NCBI GenBank assembly: GCA_964555935.1
Contig: CAZKUN010000008.1
Location: 19,839 to 83,838 of the forward strand
DNA length: 64,000 bases
Direction of reading: 5' to 3'
DNA from: CAZKUN01 sp964555935
GTDB lineage: Bacteria; Armatimonadota; Zipacnadia; Zipacnadales; VGFC01
The notes beneath the pieces are model-generated. The model did not search any database and had not been told where the DNA came from. It saw nothing but the letters and a program-made list of their open reading frames with translations. Position numbers and translations under genes: made by a program. Shown here piece after piece: positions 9,501 to 17,429 of this stretch (within the stretch, counting starts at the first letter, position 1; each line of letters begins with the position of its first letter).

Positions 9501-9661
9501 ATGGATTCGTGTATAACGCCAGTCCCGACGGCGCCGACGCGGACCTGGAGTTCACCGATCTCGACGCGGCGCCGGGCGAGCACTGCTACTACGTGCGGGT
9601 CATCCAGGACGATGGCCAGAAGGCATGGTCAAGTCCAGTCTGGATCACGGTGGAGAAATGA
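6518..9661 (+). CDS. Secreted beta-propeller protein with C-terminal PHP/DUF3604-like domain
   Basis: A 1047-residue protein with signal peptide MRISSAWMVIAIGVLCVPARA. Residues about 20-280 look like carbohydrate-binding beta-sandwich. About 285-660 contains repeated blades such as VAVDGDGRVWVVWSEQS, SGPDGSVWLTWQSG and IAVDSQGIAHIVWDSYRAG, a sialidase/BNR-like propeller without an obvious catalytic set. About 705-1000 is a PHP-type metal-dependent domain: LLWGDLHRHTEISADGH, FLGVSDHNAG and IGVIGASDHIS give the expected metal-ligand His/Asp residues. A short beta-rich tail follows. PHP domains are hydrolytic, often phosphoesterases; the DUF3604 group has no agreed substrate. Its stop overlaps the next start (ATGA at 9658), so the two should be translated together. 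Confidence 0.75.
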   Translation: MRISSAWMVIAIGVLCVPARAETVRVTFGHADNIGREYAGSVSVVGGDIVDVEGWLLEPGETASEAGFRLRSPAPDPAAHRTSKPGARNATFFWAKDLSGKYQGYGVPRRIDFPVAEQDDFQTVRLTPDWGEDEQVIKLRFDPPQYAEWEIDSLRVIGPDGDPVQTYEFETDSEGWTASPHVTEFEARDGALVGISSGEHPTLQIIDTFPVTAETRVELRIRWTGLNEVPVNGPALHRGFLMRVAGDQWRAEVKTDRGDFAFSAADLNAAQPLERLDGAARVEIIPDAQRLGDDVSEDDYPGLAVTSDGTAWCAWVAHVADEGDRVMAASSTANGWSDPFTLTVCGDIHRARVAVDGDGRVWVVWSEQSSGRWNLRGRALDGSEWGEPQWLSRGRGPDIMHEATSGPDGSVWLTWQSGGGGNFDIYVRRLMGRRWGKTIRVTSHPASDWEPSIAVDSQGIAHIVWDSYRAGNYDVYHATCDGRAATEPEIIAGSPRFEAHATVACDGQDRVWIAWDEGDEGWGKDWGMTMEDPPGAPMHAWRKIGVAALTDEGLRHGEGLDSSTFTEHPLLSVDASGRVWMMYRTLVAKEEAAKPALVLVGAAWGVNAAMLGDDGWRTIKYFPHSEGRDDESIMAVAPGPEQMWFAWSTDQRPRGTSAYRNTDIYSGPLPLPNAASPWSEASGEALPVPTRAAQSRDPEAADGPLLLWGDLHRHTEISADGHKDGTLFEAYRYCIDAAEMDFLGVSDHNAGSGEYTWYRTQQSCDLFAVPGAFSPIYGYERSLPYPFGHRNVFQATRGVRVVPGFKDDSGKLAKSDTRQLYQAIRLDGSISIPHTTATDQGTDWADADPEVEPIMELFQGLRNESYEYLGAPGAIDPEGRPAKSWGFQRAGFAWEAWAKGIKIGVIGASDHISTHISYAGVYAKSRSRADILDAIRQRHTFAATDTIVLNLKATTTRARGKWMMGDEFKGKGAPELNVSIAGTDEIAQVDIIRDNGFVYNASPDGADADLEFTDLDAAPGEHCYYVRVIQDDGQKAWSSPVWITVEK

Positions 9662-12552
9662 CCAGGAGAATCACAACCGTCCTCATCGCGCTGACGCTGG
9701 CCGGCCACGCGTGGGCGATCACGCTCGTTGAGGGGGGCCAGCCCGCGGCTACGATTGTCGTGCCGGATGAGCCGCTCCCTGTCGAGACTTTCGCCGCGAA
9801 CGAACTGCGTCACCACATCCAGCGGTCAACGGGCGCGGACCTGCCTATCGTCACCGAAGCCGAAGCGCCCCCGGGCGCGCTTGTCTACATCGGCGCGTGT
9901 GAGGCAAACCCCGCCTACGCGGGCGACACGCCAAACGGCTATCGCGCGGCTGTCGATGGCGACACGATGCGCCTGTTCGGCGATGACACAGACGGAGCCG
10001 CGGCGTGGATACTGCACGGCAACCGCACCCGCGTCGGCACGCTGTTCGCCGTCCACTACCTCCTCGATGAGCACTTCGGCGTTCGGTGGCTCTGGCCCGG
10101 TGAGCTCGGCGAGCATGTCCCCCAACGCGAGACGATCCAACTCGACGACATGGATGTCACCGGCGCTCCCGCCTTCGTTCACGCGCGCTGGCGCGACGGC
10201 GGCGCTTACATGGGCGGCACCAGTGGCTGGGCAGATCCCGGGGCGCGCTCGCGCTTTCTCACCGAGCAAGGAACGTGGCTGCGCCGACACCGATTCGCGC
10301 TCGGCGTCAATATGGACATGAAGCACGCCTTCCACGACTGGTATGAGAAGCGGGGCGAGGAAGAGCCCGGACTCTTCAACCTCCTGCCGGACGGCACCCG
10401 ACGGTCTGACCCCAACTACCACGGCGGCTCGCCAAAGCTGATCTCGATGTGCGTCTCGCAGCCGGCCTTCATTCAGGCAATCATCGAGGATTGGCAGGCA
10501 ACGCGCTCGCCCGGTAACGCCTACATCGACGCCAGCGAGAACGACACGCCCGGCAAGTGTACCTGCGACAACTGCATGGCAATGGACGCCGAGGATCCCG
10601 AACTTGACTCCCCATGGGCCGAGCGACTCGACCGCGCGAAGCAGGCCTTCGCCGCCAACGAGGCCGACTGGGTCAATCACCTCGGGTCCGCATCCGACCG
10701 GTACGCGCGTTTCTACCTCGACGTCCTGGCCGAGGCGGAGAAGGTCGATCCCGACGCCGTCGTGATGGGCTTCGCCTACGCGAACTACGTGAACCCGCCG
10801 GTCGGGACACAGCTCAACGAGCGGATCATCATCGGAATCGTGCCGCCCATGTACTTCCCGTGGACCGACGAGAAACGCGCCGCCAACCGCGCCCAGTGGC
10901 AAGGCTGGGCGGACACGGGAGCCAAGCTTCTCCTGCGCCCGAACTGGATGCTGGACGGGCACAACATGCCGATGATCGTTGCTCGGAAACTGGGCGACGA
11001 CTTCCGCTTCCACGCGCAGAACGGCATGATCGGCACTGATTTCGATTCACTCACCGGCCAATACGCGACCCAAGGCCCCAACCTCTACGTGCTGGCGCGA
11101 CTCCACGCGCGACCGGATCTATCCGTAGACCAGGTGCTGGGCGAGTACTACTCGGCCTTCGGCCCGGCGGCGGCCGAGGTGCGGGAGTACTTCGACCACT
11201 GGGCGGCGATCTGCGACGCGGTCACGGAGCCGCCCGAGGGGATGCACTGGAGCTTCTTCTACCGGGAGGCGGACAAGGTCTTTACGCCCGAGGCGATAGC
11301 GACGGGCGAGGCGCTGCTGATCAGGGCCATGGCAGCGGCAGCCGGTGACGAACTCGCCGCTCGCCGGGTGGCATACTTCGAGAGTGGTTTCACAAACGCT
11401 CAGATGACGCTCGCAACGCAGCAGGCGTATCGCGCCTACCGAGCAGGGAACGGCGTCGGAGGATTCCGCGCCGCGATCGGCGCTCTCGATGCCCATCGCG
11501 CGGCAACCGAAGGCGAGTTGGGCGCGAACATGTGCTACCTTCACTGGGCCGAGCAACGCACGTGGGATCGCGAACTGCTGCGCCTGATGGAGAACCCCGG
11601 CGAGCGCATTGAGGACCCGTGGAAATTCGCGTGGGATCCGGACACGGCCGGCGAGGACGAGGGCTGGTGGCGCGAGGAGTATGACGATGCGGAGTGGCTA
11701 GCCATCAGCACCGACGGCACGTGGGAAGAGCAGGTGCCCGGCAAACAGTGGCGGGCGGAGACTGGCCGGGACTATGACGGCTTCGCCTGGTACAGAAGAG
11801 CGTTCGAGATCGAGGCCGATGACACCCGCCCTATCGTTCGGCTCGTGTTCGGCGCGGTGGATGAGGCGTGCGTCGTCTGGCTCAACGACGAAAAACTGCT
11901 GGAGCGCCCGTTCCCGTACCAGGGCAACATCGAGTCGTGGCAGGAGGCATTTGAGGTCGACATCACCGACGCCGCTCGCCTCGGAGGGACGAACTCCCTC
12001 GCGGTTCGCGTCGAAGACAACGCCGGCGCCGGCGGCATCTGGCGTCCCGTGTGGATCGTGCGTTCGCCACGCGCGGCGACCGAGGAAGCGAACCTCCTCA
12101 CCAACGGCGACTTCGAGAACGGGGACGAGGGCTGGGGCAAGAGCATCATGACCGGTGGTTTCGCTCTTGAGATCGATGGCGCGGGCCACACCGGAACCAA
12201 CTGCGCGCGAGTTGAATGCTCGGCGTTGGGCTCGGCCGAGGACGAAGCCCGGCTCCGTCAGAAAGCCTGGGGTCGCTGGTATCAGACCGGCCTCAAGGTG
12301 ACCGAGGGCGCCTCCTACCGGCTAAGCCTCTGGGCCAAAACGAGCAAGGACTTCACGGGCAACCTCGCGATCTGGGTCACGGGCACCGAAGAGGGAACCA
12401 TGACCGGCGGCATGCTCGACACCGAGGGCATGTGGCGCGAGGTTACCATCGAGGGCATCAAGCCCGTCGGCGATGAGGTCGGCGTCTACCTGAACCTGAT
12501 GGATGGCGTGGGCACGGCGTGGTTCGATGGCGTGGAGCTAGTCGAAGAGTGA
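9658..12552 (+). CDS. Secreted DUF4838 glycosidase-like protein with C-terminal carbohydrate-binding domains
   Basis: A 964-residue protein beginning MTRRITTVLIALTLAGHAWA, a signal peptide; the start overlaps the previous stop (ATGA). N-terminal residues about 25-140 (FAANELRHHIQRSTGADLP) match the alpha-glucuronidase/GH20-type N-terminal domain. About 150-500 matches DUF4838, including the cysteine pair region ENDTPGKCTCDNC near residue 300. About 690-805 is a GH2-type jelly-roll (WYRRAFEIE, VWLNDEKL, GGTNSLAVRVEDNAGAGGIW). About 810-964 is a CBM4/9-like domain (LLTNGDFENGDEGW). DUF4838 proteins are distant relatives of alpha-glucuronidases and hexosaminidases, so action on uronic acid or amino-sugar side chains is a reasonable inference. 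Confidence 0.75.
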   Translation: MTRRITTVLIALTLAGHAWAITLVEGGQPAATIVVPDEPLPVETFAANELRHHIQRSTGADLPIVTEAEAPPGALVYIGACEANPAYAGDTPNGYRAAVDGDTMRLFGDDTDGAAAWILHGNRTRVGTLFAVHYLLDEHFGVRWLWPGELGEHVPQRETIQLDDMDVTGAPAFVHARWRDGGAYMGGTSGWADPGARSRFLTEQGTWLRRHRFALGVNMDMKHAFHDWYEKRGEEEPGLFNLLPDGTRRSDPNYHGGSPKLISMCVSQPAFIQAIIEDWQATRSPGNAYIDASENDTPGKCTCDNCMAMDAEDPELDSPWAERLDRAKQAFAANEADWVNHLGSASDRYARFYLDVLAEAEKVDPDAVVMGFAYANYVNPPVGTQLNERIIIGIVPPMYFPWTDEKRAANRAQWQGWADTGAKLLLRPNWMLDGHNMPMIVARKLGDDFRFHAQNGMIGTDFDSLTGQYATQGPNLYVLARLHARPDLSVDQVLGEYYSAFGPAAAEVREYFDHWAAICDAVTEPPEGMHWSFFYREADKVFTPEAIATGEALLIRAMAAAAGDELAARRVAYFESGFTNAQMTLATQQAYRAYRAGNGVGGFRAAIGALDAHRAATEGELGANMCYLHWAEQRTWDRELLRLMENPGERIEDPWKFAWDPDTAGEDEGWWREEYDDAEWLAISTDGTWEEQVPGKQWRAETGRDYDGFAWYRRAFEIEADDTRPIVRLVFGAVDEACVVWLNDEKLLERPFPYQGNIESWQEAFEVDITDAARLGGTNSLAVRVEDNAGAGGIWRPVWIVRSPRAATEEANLLTNGDFENGDEGWGKSIMTGGFALEIDGAGHTGTNCARVECSALGSAEDEARLRQKAWGRWYQTGLKVTEGASYRLSLWAKTSKDFTGNLAIWVTGTEEGTMTGGMLDTEGMWREVTIEGIKPVGDEVGVYLNLMDGVGTAWFDGVELVEE

Positions 12553-12564
12553 GGCATCGCGAAC

Positions 12565-13596
12565 ATGCATATCCCCATGATGATGGTGATGATAATGGCA
12601 GCCCCAGGATACGATGACAAGATGGACGTGATGTGCTTCATCGACGACGCGGGCGCGAGGCGTGATGTAGCCACCCAGGCAGACTGGGCGATCCGTCGCG
12701 AGCACATCATCGAGAACACGCAACCTGTGATGGGCATGATGCCCGACGAGACCCGCAAGGTCGATCCTGATGTCGAGGTCCTCGAAGAGGTCGAGACGGC
12801 AAGTTTCGTGCGCAAGAAGATCACCTTCGCGCCGGAGGACGGTGACCGCGTCCCGGCCTACCTCTTCCTGCCCAGGGGCGTCGACGCCCCCGGGCCGGCG
12901 ATGCTCTGCCTGCACCAAACAACCGGGATCGGCAAGGGCGAGCCGGCCGGAATCGGCGGCAAGCCGGAGCTTCACTACGCCATGGAGCTGGCCGAGAGGG
13001 GCTACGTCACGCTCGCGCCGGATTACCCAACCTTCGGCGATTACGATATCGACGTCTACGCGCGGGGGTACGTGAGCGCGACGATGAAGGGCATCTACAA
13101 CCACATGCGCGCCGTCGATCTGCTCCAATCCTTGCCTGAGGTCGACGGCGAGCGCATCGGCGTGATCGGCCACTCTCTCGGCGGGCACAACAGCCTGTTC
13201 GTCGCGACCTTCGACGAGCGCCTGAAGGTGGTCGTCACGAGTTGCGGATTCACTCGATTCGCCAAATACTACTCGGGCGATCTCACCGGCTGGACGCACA
13301 GGGGCTACATGCCTCGGATCGCCAGTGTCTACGACAAGGACGCGTCGCGCATGCCGTTCGACTTCACCGAGATCCTCGCCGCCCTCGCGCCCAGGCCGGT
13401 CTTCGTCAACGCGCCGCTCGGCGACGGCAACTTCGAGGTCACCGGCGTCTACGACTGCTTGAACGTGGCGCGGCCGGTGTATGGGCTGTGGAACGCGGAA
13501 GCCAAGCTCGTCGCCGCGCACCCGGACGCGGGACACGGCTTCCCGGATGAGGTCAGGCAGCAAGCGTATGAGTTCATCGATGAGGCGCTGAGATAG
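12565..13596 (+). CDS. Alpha/beta-hydrolase (dienelactone-hydrolase/acetyl-esterase-like)
   Basis: A 343-residue protein without a convincing signal peptide (the N-terminus is methionine-rich: MHIPMMMVMIMA). The nucleophile elbow GHSLGGHN lies near residue 200 after IGVI, and DAGHGFPDEV near residue 320 supplies the catalytic His. LCLHQTT near 115 matches the oxyanion region. This pattern matches esterases of the dienelactone hydrolase/acetyl xylan esterase type that remove acyl groups from sugars. It lies 12 bases after the DUF4838 gene on the same strand, so it probably deacylates products of that enzyme, inside the cell if no export signal exists. The substrate is inferred from context only. 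Confidence 0.75.
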   Translation: MHIPMMMVMIMAAPGYDDKMDVMCFIDDAGARRDVATQADWAIRREHIIENTQPVMGMMPDETRKVDPDVEVLEEVETASFVRKKITFAPEDGDRVPAYLFLPRGVDAPGPAMLCLHQTTGIGKGEPAGIGGKPELHYAMELAERGYVTLAPDYPTFGDYDIDVYARGYVSATMKGIYNHMRAVDLLQSLPEVDGERIGVIGHSLGGHNSLFVATFDERLKVVVTSCGFTRFAKYYSGDLTGWTHRGYMPRIASVYDKDASRMPFDFTEILAALAPRPVFVNAPLGDGNFEVTGVYDCLNVARPVYGLWNAEAKLVAAHPDAGHGFPDEVRQQAYEFIDEALR

Positions 13597-13607
13597 GGGT
13601 TGATGGC

Positions 13608-14291
13608 GTGGATGAGCCGAGGTTGCCGGACCGCCCAATGGCGGAGTTGGAAGCGGACGCTGAACGGTCGCGGATGACGCGATGGTTGAGGTGGACGCTG
13701 TCTCTAGCGACCGGCCTCACGCTGGTGGGCGGATTCCAGTTCGTGCGCCTTGGTCTGCTCAGGTGGCGGAGGCCCTTTGACGGCACCGAATGGCAGCGAC
13801 TCGCATCCGCCGTCACCCACGCCACGGTGCACTCCGGATGGGCGCTGGCGCTAGGGCTGCTGCTGTGGAGGCTACTGGACGAGGCGCCGAAGCGCCGTTG
13901 GCTCGCGGTCTTGGCCGGAGTGCTGCTGAAGGCGCTGGCTGCGATCGTCCTCCTCAGGACGTGGGAGAACCTGAGTACTGGGATGCCGCGGGTCATGCTG
14001 CCGTACACCTACGTGCTCCTGGCGGGCTCCGGGCTCGTGCTGGCCCTCCCGAGCGGCAACGAACGCTGGGTGCGCCATGTGGCCGCGCTCACTGCCATCG
14101 GCATCGCCGCCATGCCAATCGCCTACATGGCGTCCTCATCCCCTGGCCAGATGATCGCAGTGTACGGGTGGCGGGCCGTCGGCGGCTGGCTGTTCTGGCG
14201 GACCATGGCGCCTGCCGGAGCATGCCTCGCCGTCGTCGTCGCCATCTACACGGCTCCGCAGCGCCCGGCTACCAAGTCAGAACCAACTTAA
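13608..14291 (+). CDS. Hypothetical multi-pass membrane protein
   Basis: A 227-residue protein starting at a GTG at 13608, with TAGGGG nine bases upstream; an in-frame ATG further in (MAELEADAERS) is an alternative. Hydrophobic spans lie near residues 27-45, 65-85, 95-115, 130-148, 156-175 and 195-215, suggesting five or six membrane helices. No motif or family was recognised. It is co-directional with the esterase 11 bases upstream and may be the last gene of that operon. Its end overlaps the end of the convergent dehydrogenase gene by 23 bases. Confidence 0.55.
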   Translation: MDEPRLPDRPMAELEADAERSRMTRWLRWTLSLATGLTLVGGFQFVRLGLLRWRRPFDGTEWQRLASAVTHATVHSGWALALGLLLWRLLDEAPKRRWLAVLAGVLLKALAAIVLLRTWENLSTGMPRVMLPYTYVLLAGSGLVLALPSGNERWVRHVAALTAIGIAAMPIAYMASSSPGQMIAVYGWRAVGGWLFWRTMAPAGACLAVVVAIYTAPQRPATKSEPT

Positions 14292-15246
14292 GCACGTCCC
14301 GCGAAGTCCGCACCAGTTCAAACGCCTCCGCGAACTCCGCTGCCGGCAGACGCTCTGAGATCAGCCGTTCCAGCGGCAGTCGCTCCTCGATGGCCAGACG
14401 AACAGCCTCAGGCCACGCCTCCGCGCTGGCGTTGCTGCCTATGAGTTCGAGTTCGCGATGCAGCAGGTGACTCCACGCGTAATCAGCGCGGCCGTCACCG
14501 TAATCTCCGAGAACCAACACGCGCGCGCCGGCCGCCGCCACATCGAGCGCCGTCTTCATCCCCGTAACTGAGCCTGATGCCTCGACCACCAGCGCGTACT
14601 CGCCTCCAATGCTGGGGCATTCGTGGTAGTTGATCGTTGTCGCCGCGCCGAACTCGCGCCCCAACGCCAGTCTCGGTTCGCGTCCGCCGACGAGGGTGAT
14701 CGAAGCCACTCCCGCTCGCGACAGCAGTATCGTCATGATGAGCCCGATCGGCCCGTCGCCTGTCACCAGCGCGGACGACGGCGGGCAAGAATGCCCTCCG
14801 CACGAGGCCGTAGCTTCCGACATCAGCCGAGCCCGGCGCATTCCCCGGACGCAGACCGCGAGCGGCTCGATGAGCGCAGCCGTCGCTGGGTCGAAATCGT
14901 CGGGGAGGAGCTTGAGGTTCGCGGCCTCGGTGATCAGGTACTCGCCGTAGCCGCCCGGATGCTCGAACCCCACCTCCCCCCCGTCGCGCAGCACGTTCTC
15001 GGCGACGCATCGCGCGCCAATGAGCGACGCGTCCACGCCTGCGCCCACCGCATCCACCTCGCCCGACCACTCGTGGCCGGGGGTTGACGGGAAGCCCGTC
15101 CGCTCCCAGCCGTCGATCATGTCGAGGTCCGTCGCGCAGATGCCAACCGCCAGCGTCCGCACGCGCGCTTGACCAAGCCCCGGCTCGGGCAGCGGGACAT
15201 CCAGCCACTCTAGCCGCCCTGGCCCCGTGTTGACGATGGCCTTCAT
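14269..15246 (-). CDS. MDR-family dehydrogenase lacking structural-zinc cysteines
   Basis: A 325-residue medium-chain dehydrogenase (MKAIVNTGPGRLEW). GICATD (about 37), TPGHEWSGEV (about 56) and the nucleotide loop ALVTGDGPIGL (about 160) are present, but the four-cysteine structural-zinc lobe expected near residue 90 is absent, as in some sugar and glucose dehydrogenase relatives. Residues about 147-158, just before the nucleotide loop, read SCGGHSCPPS; this is extra relative to the family and is encoded by a small palindrome (see the repeat at 14779-14805). The start overlaps the upstream dehydrogenase stop by four bases, so the two are coupled. A sugar or sugar-alcohol substrate is inferred from context. 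Confidence 0.8.
   Translation of the reverse strand: MKAIVNTGPGRLEWLDVPLPEPGLGQARVRTLAVGICATDLDMIDGWERTGFPSTPGHEWSGEVDAVGAGVDASLIGARCVAENVLRDGGEVGFEHPGGYGEYLITEAANLKLLPDDFDPATAALIEPLAVCVRGMRRARLMSEATASCGGHSCPPSSALVTGDGPIGLIMTILLSRAGVASITLVGGREPRLALGREFGAATTINYHECPSIGGEYALVVEASGSVTGMKTALDVAAAGARVLVLGDYGDGRADYAWSHLLHRELELIGSNASAEAWPEAVRLAIEERLPLERLISERLPAAEFAEAFELVRTSRDVLKLVLTW
14779..14805. repeat. Small palindromic repeat inserted in frame in a dehydrogenase gene
   Basis: On the plus strand GGGCA (14783-14787) and TGCCC (14792-14796) flank a 4-base loop, with further GCG/CGC pairing outside a small bulge. Read on the coding strand it gives SCGGHSCPPS. I recall similar peptides, from GGCAAGAATGCC-type repeats, in proteins of other GC-rich bacteria. 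The reading frame is kept. Confidence 0.6.
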
Positions 15247-16274
15247 GGGTGGATCATCACCTTGTTGCGCTCGGGCGATCCCATCGTATCCATGGCCGCA
15301 TGGATCTCAGTCAGCCCGAAGTGGTGGCTGATGATCTTGCCCGGATCGACGAGCCCGCGTTCCATGAGCCGAATGGCGTTCTGCATCGCCATCGGGTTGG
15401 TGCCGAAGCTCGCGTCCATGCGCGCCTCCATGAAGTGCGCCTCGCCGCCATCCAGCTCGAACTTCTCGTGCGTGGTGATCCCGAAGACGTTCCACTTCGT
15501 GCCGCGCCGGCGCAAATCGACCATCAGCTCAACCGCCTCGATCGGCCCGGCGGCCTCCATCACGAGGTCCGGCCCGTTCGGCATGATCTCAAACACGCGC
15601 GCCTTGGCGTCCTCCGTCGAGGGATCGATCACATGCGTCGCGCCCAGTTCGATGGCGTTCTTTCGCGCGTAGTCGCTGGGGTCAATCGCAATCAGCCGAC
15701 CCGCGCCCGCCGCCTTCGCGACCATCATGCAGAGCAACCCAATGCCGCCCACGCCGATGACCACCACGTCATCGCCGACCTTCATCTCGCTATAGCGGAT
15801 GACGCCCTTCCACGCGCCTGACAACGGTTCTGTGAGCGCGCCCGCGTCAAACGAGATCTCCGCCGGCTTATGGTAGAGGCACTCGCCCTGCGTGAGCATG
15901 TACTCGGCGAACGCGCCAGGCAGAATCGTCTTCGGACCGTCTCCACCCATCGTGAACGCATCCTCACAGTAGTGCGTGTTGCCCACGCGACAGTTGTGGC
16001 AGACGCCGCAGAACCCCGAGGGCGAGACGATCACCTCGTCACCCTCCTTCCAGTGCTCCACGCCCGAGCCTACGGCCGAGACGACACCCGACGCCTCGTG
16101 GCCGGCGATGCACGGGAAGTCCACGTTGCGTCGGATGCCCTTCACTGCCTTGTAGTCCGTGGCGCAGACGCCGCAGGACTTAATCTTCACGATGATATCG
16201 CCCATGCCTGCCTCGGGCACGGGGATGTCGCACAGTTCGAGCTGGTTGAAGTCGTGCAGGACGGCGGCGAGCAT
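15243..16274 (-). CDS. Zinc-dependent medium-chain dehydrogenase (threonine/butanediol-dehydrogenase-like)
   Basis: A 343-residue cytoplasmic enzyme. The start at 16274 (MLAAVLHDFNQLELCD) is fixed by GGAGG seven bases upstream; a longer reading has no ribosome site. Signatures are SCGVCATDYK with the catalytic Cys (about 37), AGHEASG (about 60), the structural-zinc set CGVCHNCRVGNTHYC (about 91-105) and the Rossmann loop GVGGIG (about 170). Such enzymes oxidise secondary alcohols with NAD(P)+. The downstream dehydrogenase starts inside its stop codon, giving a two-dehydrogenase operon divergent from the GH2 gene at 16394, which suggests both process sugars released by that enzyme. Confidence 0.85.
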   Translation of the reverse strand: MLAAVLHDFNQLELCDIPVPEAGMGDIIVKIKSCGVCATDYKAVKGIRRNVDFPCIAGHEASGVVSAVGSGVEHWKEGDEVIVSPSGFCGVCHNCRVGNTHYCEDAFTMGGDGPKTILPGAFAEYMLTQGECLYHKPAEISFDAGALTEPLSGAWKGVIRYSEMKVGDDVVVIGVGGIGLLCMMVAKAAGAGRLIAIDPSDYARKNAIELGATHVIDPSTEDAKARVFEIMPNGPDLVMEAAGPIEAVELMVDLRRRGTKWNVFGITTHEKFELDGGEAHFMEARMDASFGTNPMAMQNAIRLMERGLVDPGKIISHHFGLTEIHAAMDTMGSPERNKVMIHP

Positions 16275-16393
16275 GGCAATCCTCCATGGGAGAGAGATGA
16301 ACGGGTGGCGATTGGCCGGGCGCGTGGCTGCATCCTTCAAGTGGAGGCCTCGCGTCGCGATCCACCGAAGATGCCGCGCCAGGAGAGGCAAGC

Positions 16394-17419
16394 ATGTTCA
16401 TCAACCATCTGGACAGAGCCGCGCCGGCGCAGATCCTGCTCGACGGCGAGTGGCGGATCGCGTTCGATCCTGAGAACCGCGGCAAGGCCGACGGTTGGCA
16501 CCTGTTGCCCGAACCGCCCGCCGGCGCGCGGCCTATCTCCGTTCCATCGTGCTGGGAGGAGATCGAGCCGGGATACGACGGCGTCGCCTGGTATTGGACC
16601 ACGATCAGCGCGGCCGGCGCCGCAAGGTCGCGCCTCCTGTTCGACGCGGTCAACTACTTCGCCGAGGTCTGGATCGATGGCGAGTATGTGGGCTCAAGCG
16701 AAGGCGGCTACACGCCTTTCAGCTTCGATGTAACCGACCACCTCACCGGCGAACACGCGCTGGTGGTGAGAGTCCTCTGCCCGCCCAAGGACGAGACGGG
16801 CACCGATGGCTTCGTGCTCAAGGAACTCCCCTGCTGGCGAAGCTACGAGAGCTTCAACTTCGGCGGCATCTGGCAGTCCGTAAGGCTGCTTCACCTGCCG
16901 GAGACCCACCTGAGGGACGTCTTCGTCCGACCAAACGCAACGCTGGATGGCGTCGATGTCGAGGTCGAACTGGCCGAGGGCATGCGGGGCGAAGTAAGCG
17001 TGTGGATCGACGGCGAGGGCGATCCCCAGCCGTCTCTCTGCTTGCACATCAAGGACCCCAAGCGGTGGACGCCTGATGATCCGCACCTCTACACTCTCCG
17101 CGTCCGCGTGGAGGCGGGCGGCGAGGTCGACGAAGGAAGCGTCCGCTTCGGCCTGCGGTCGCTCACATTCGAGGACAACGAGATCCTGCTGAACGGCGAG
17201 CCGTGCTTCGTGAAGGGCGCTTTCCACGAGGGTCTCTACCCCATCGGCTTGCCGCGACCGACCAGCCGCGAGTTCGTCGAGGACGAGATCCGCAAAGCCA
17301 AGGACACCGGCTTCAATCTCCTGCGATACTGGCAGATCCCCATCCACCCCCACGTCCTCGACGCGGCGGACAAGTTGGGGATGATGCTCATGAACGAGCC
17401 GCCGATTGAGTGGATGACC
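16394..17419 (+). CDS. Glycoside hydrolase family 2, N-terminal part (interrupted by assembly gap)
   Basis: 342 codons are readable before a 10-N gap; the same gene resumes at 17430. Residues about 10-165 form the GH2 sugar-binding jelly-roll (LLDGEWRIAFDP, WIDGEYVGSSEGGYTPFSFD, FNFGGIWQSVRL). About 165-255 is an immunoglobulin-like domain. From about 258 the TIM barrel begins (LNGEPCFVKGAFHEG, GFNLLRYWQIP). GH2 enzymes are exo-acting retaining beta-galactosidases, beta-mannosidases or beta-glucuronidases. No signal peptide is visible (MFINHLDRAAPAQ). AGGAGAGGCAAGC precedes the start. The gene is divergent from the dehydrogenase operon ending at 16274. Confidence 0.8.
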
Positions 17420-17429
17420 NNNNNNNNNN
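17420..17429. other. Assembly gap (10 N) inside the GH2 gene
   Basis: Ten N bases of nominal size. The reading frame before and after differs, and the protein sense on both sides fits one GH2 enzyme, so the true gap is not 10 bases. Confidence 0.98.

Noticed and set aside
15244..15821. Plus-strand open frames opposite the zinc dehydrogenases
   Set aside because: Arg/His-rich shadow frames in GC-rich coding DNA with no family likeness.
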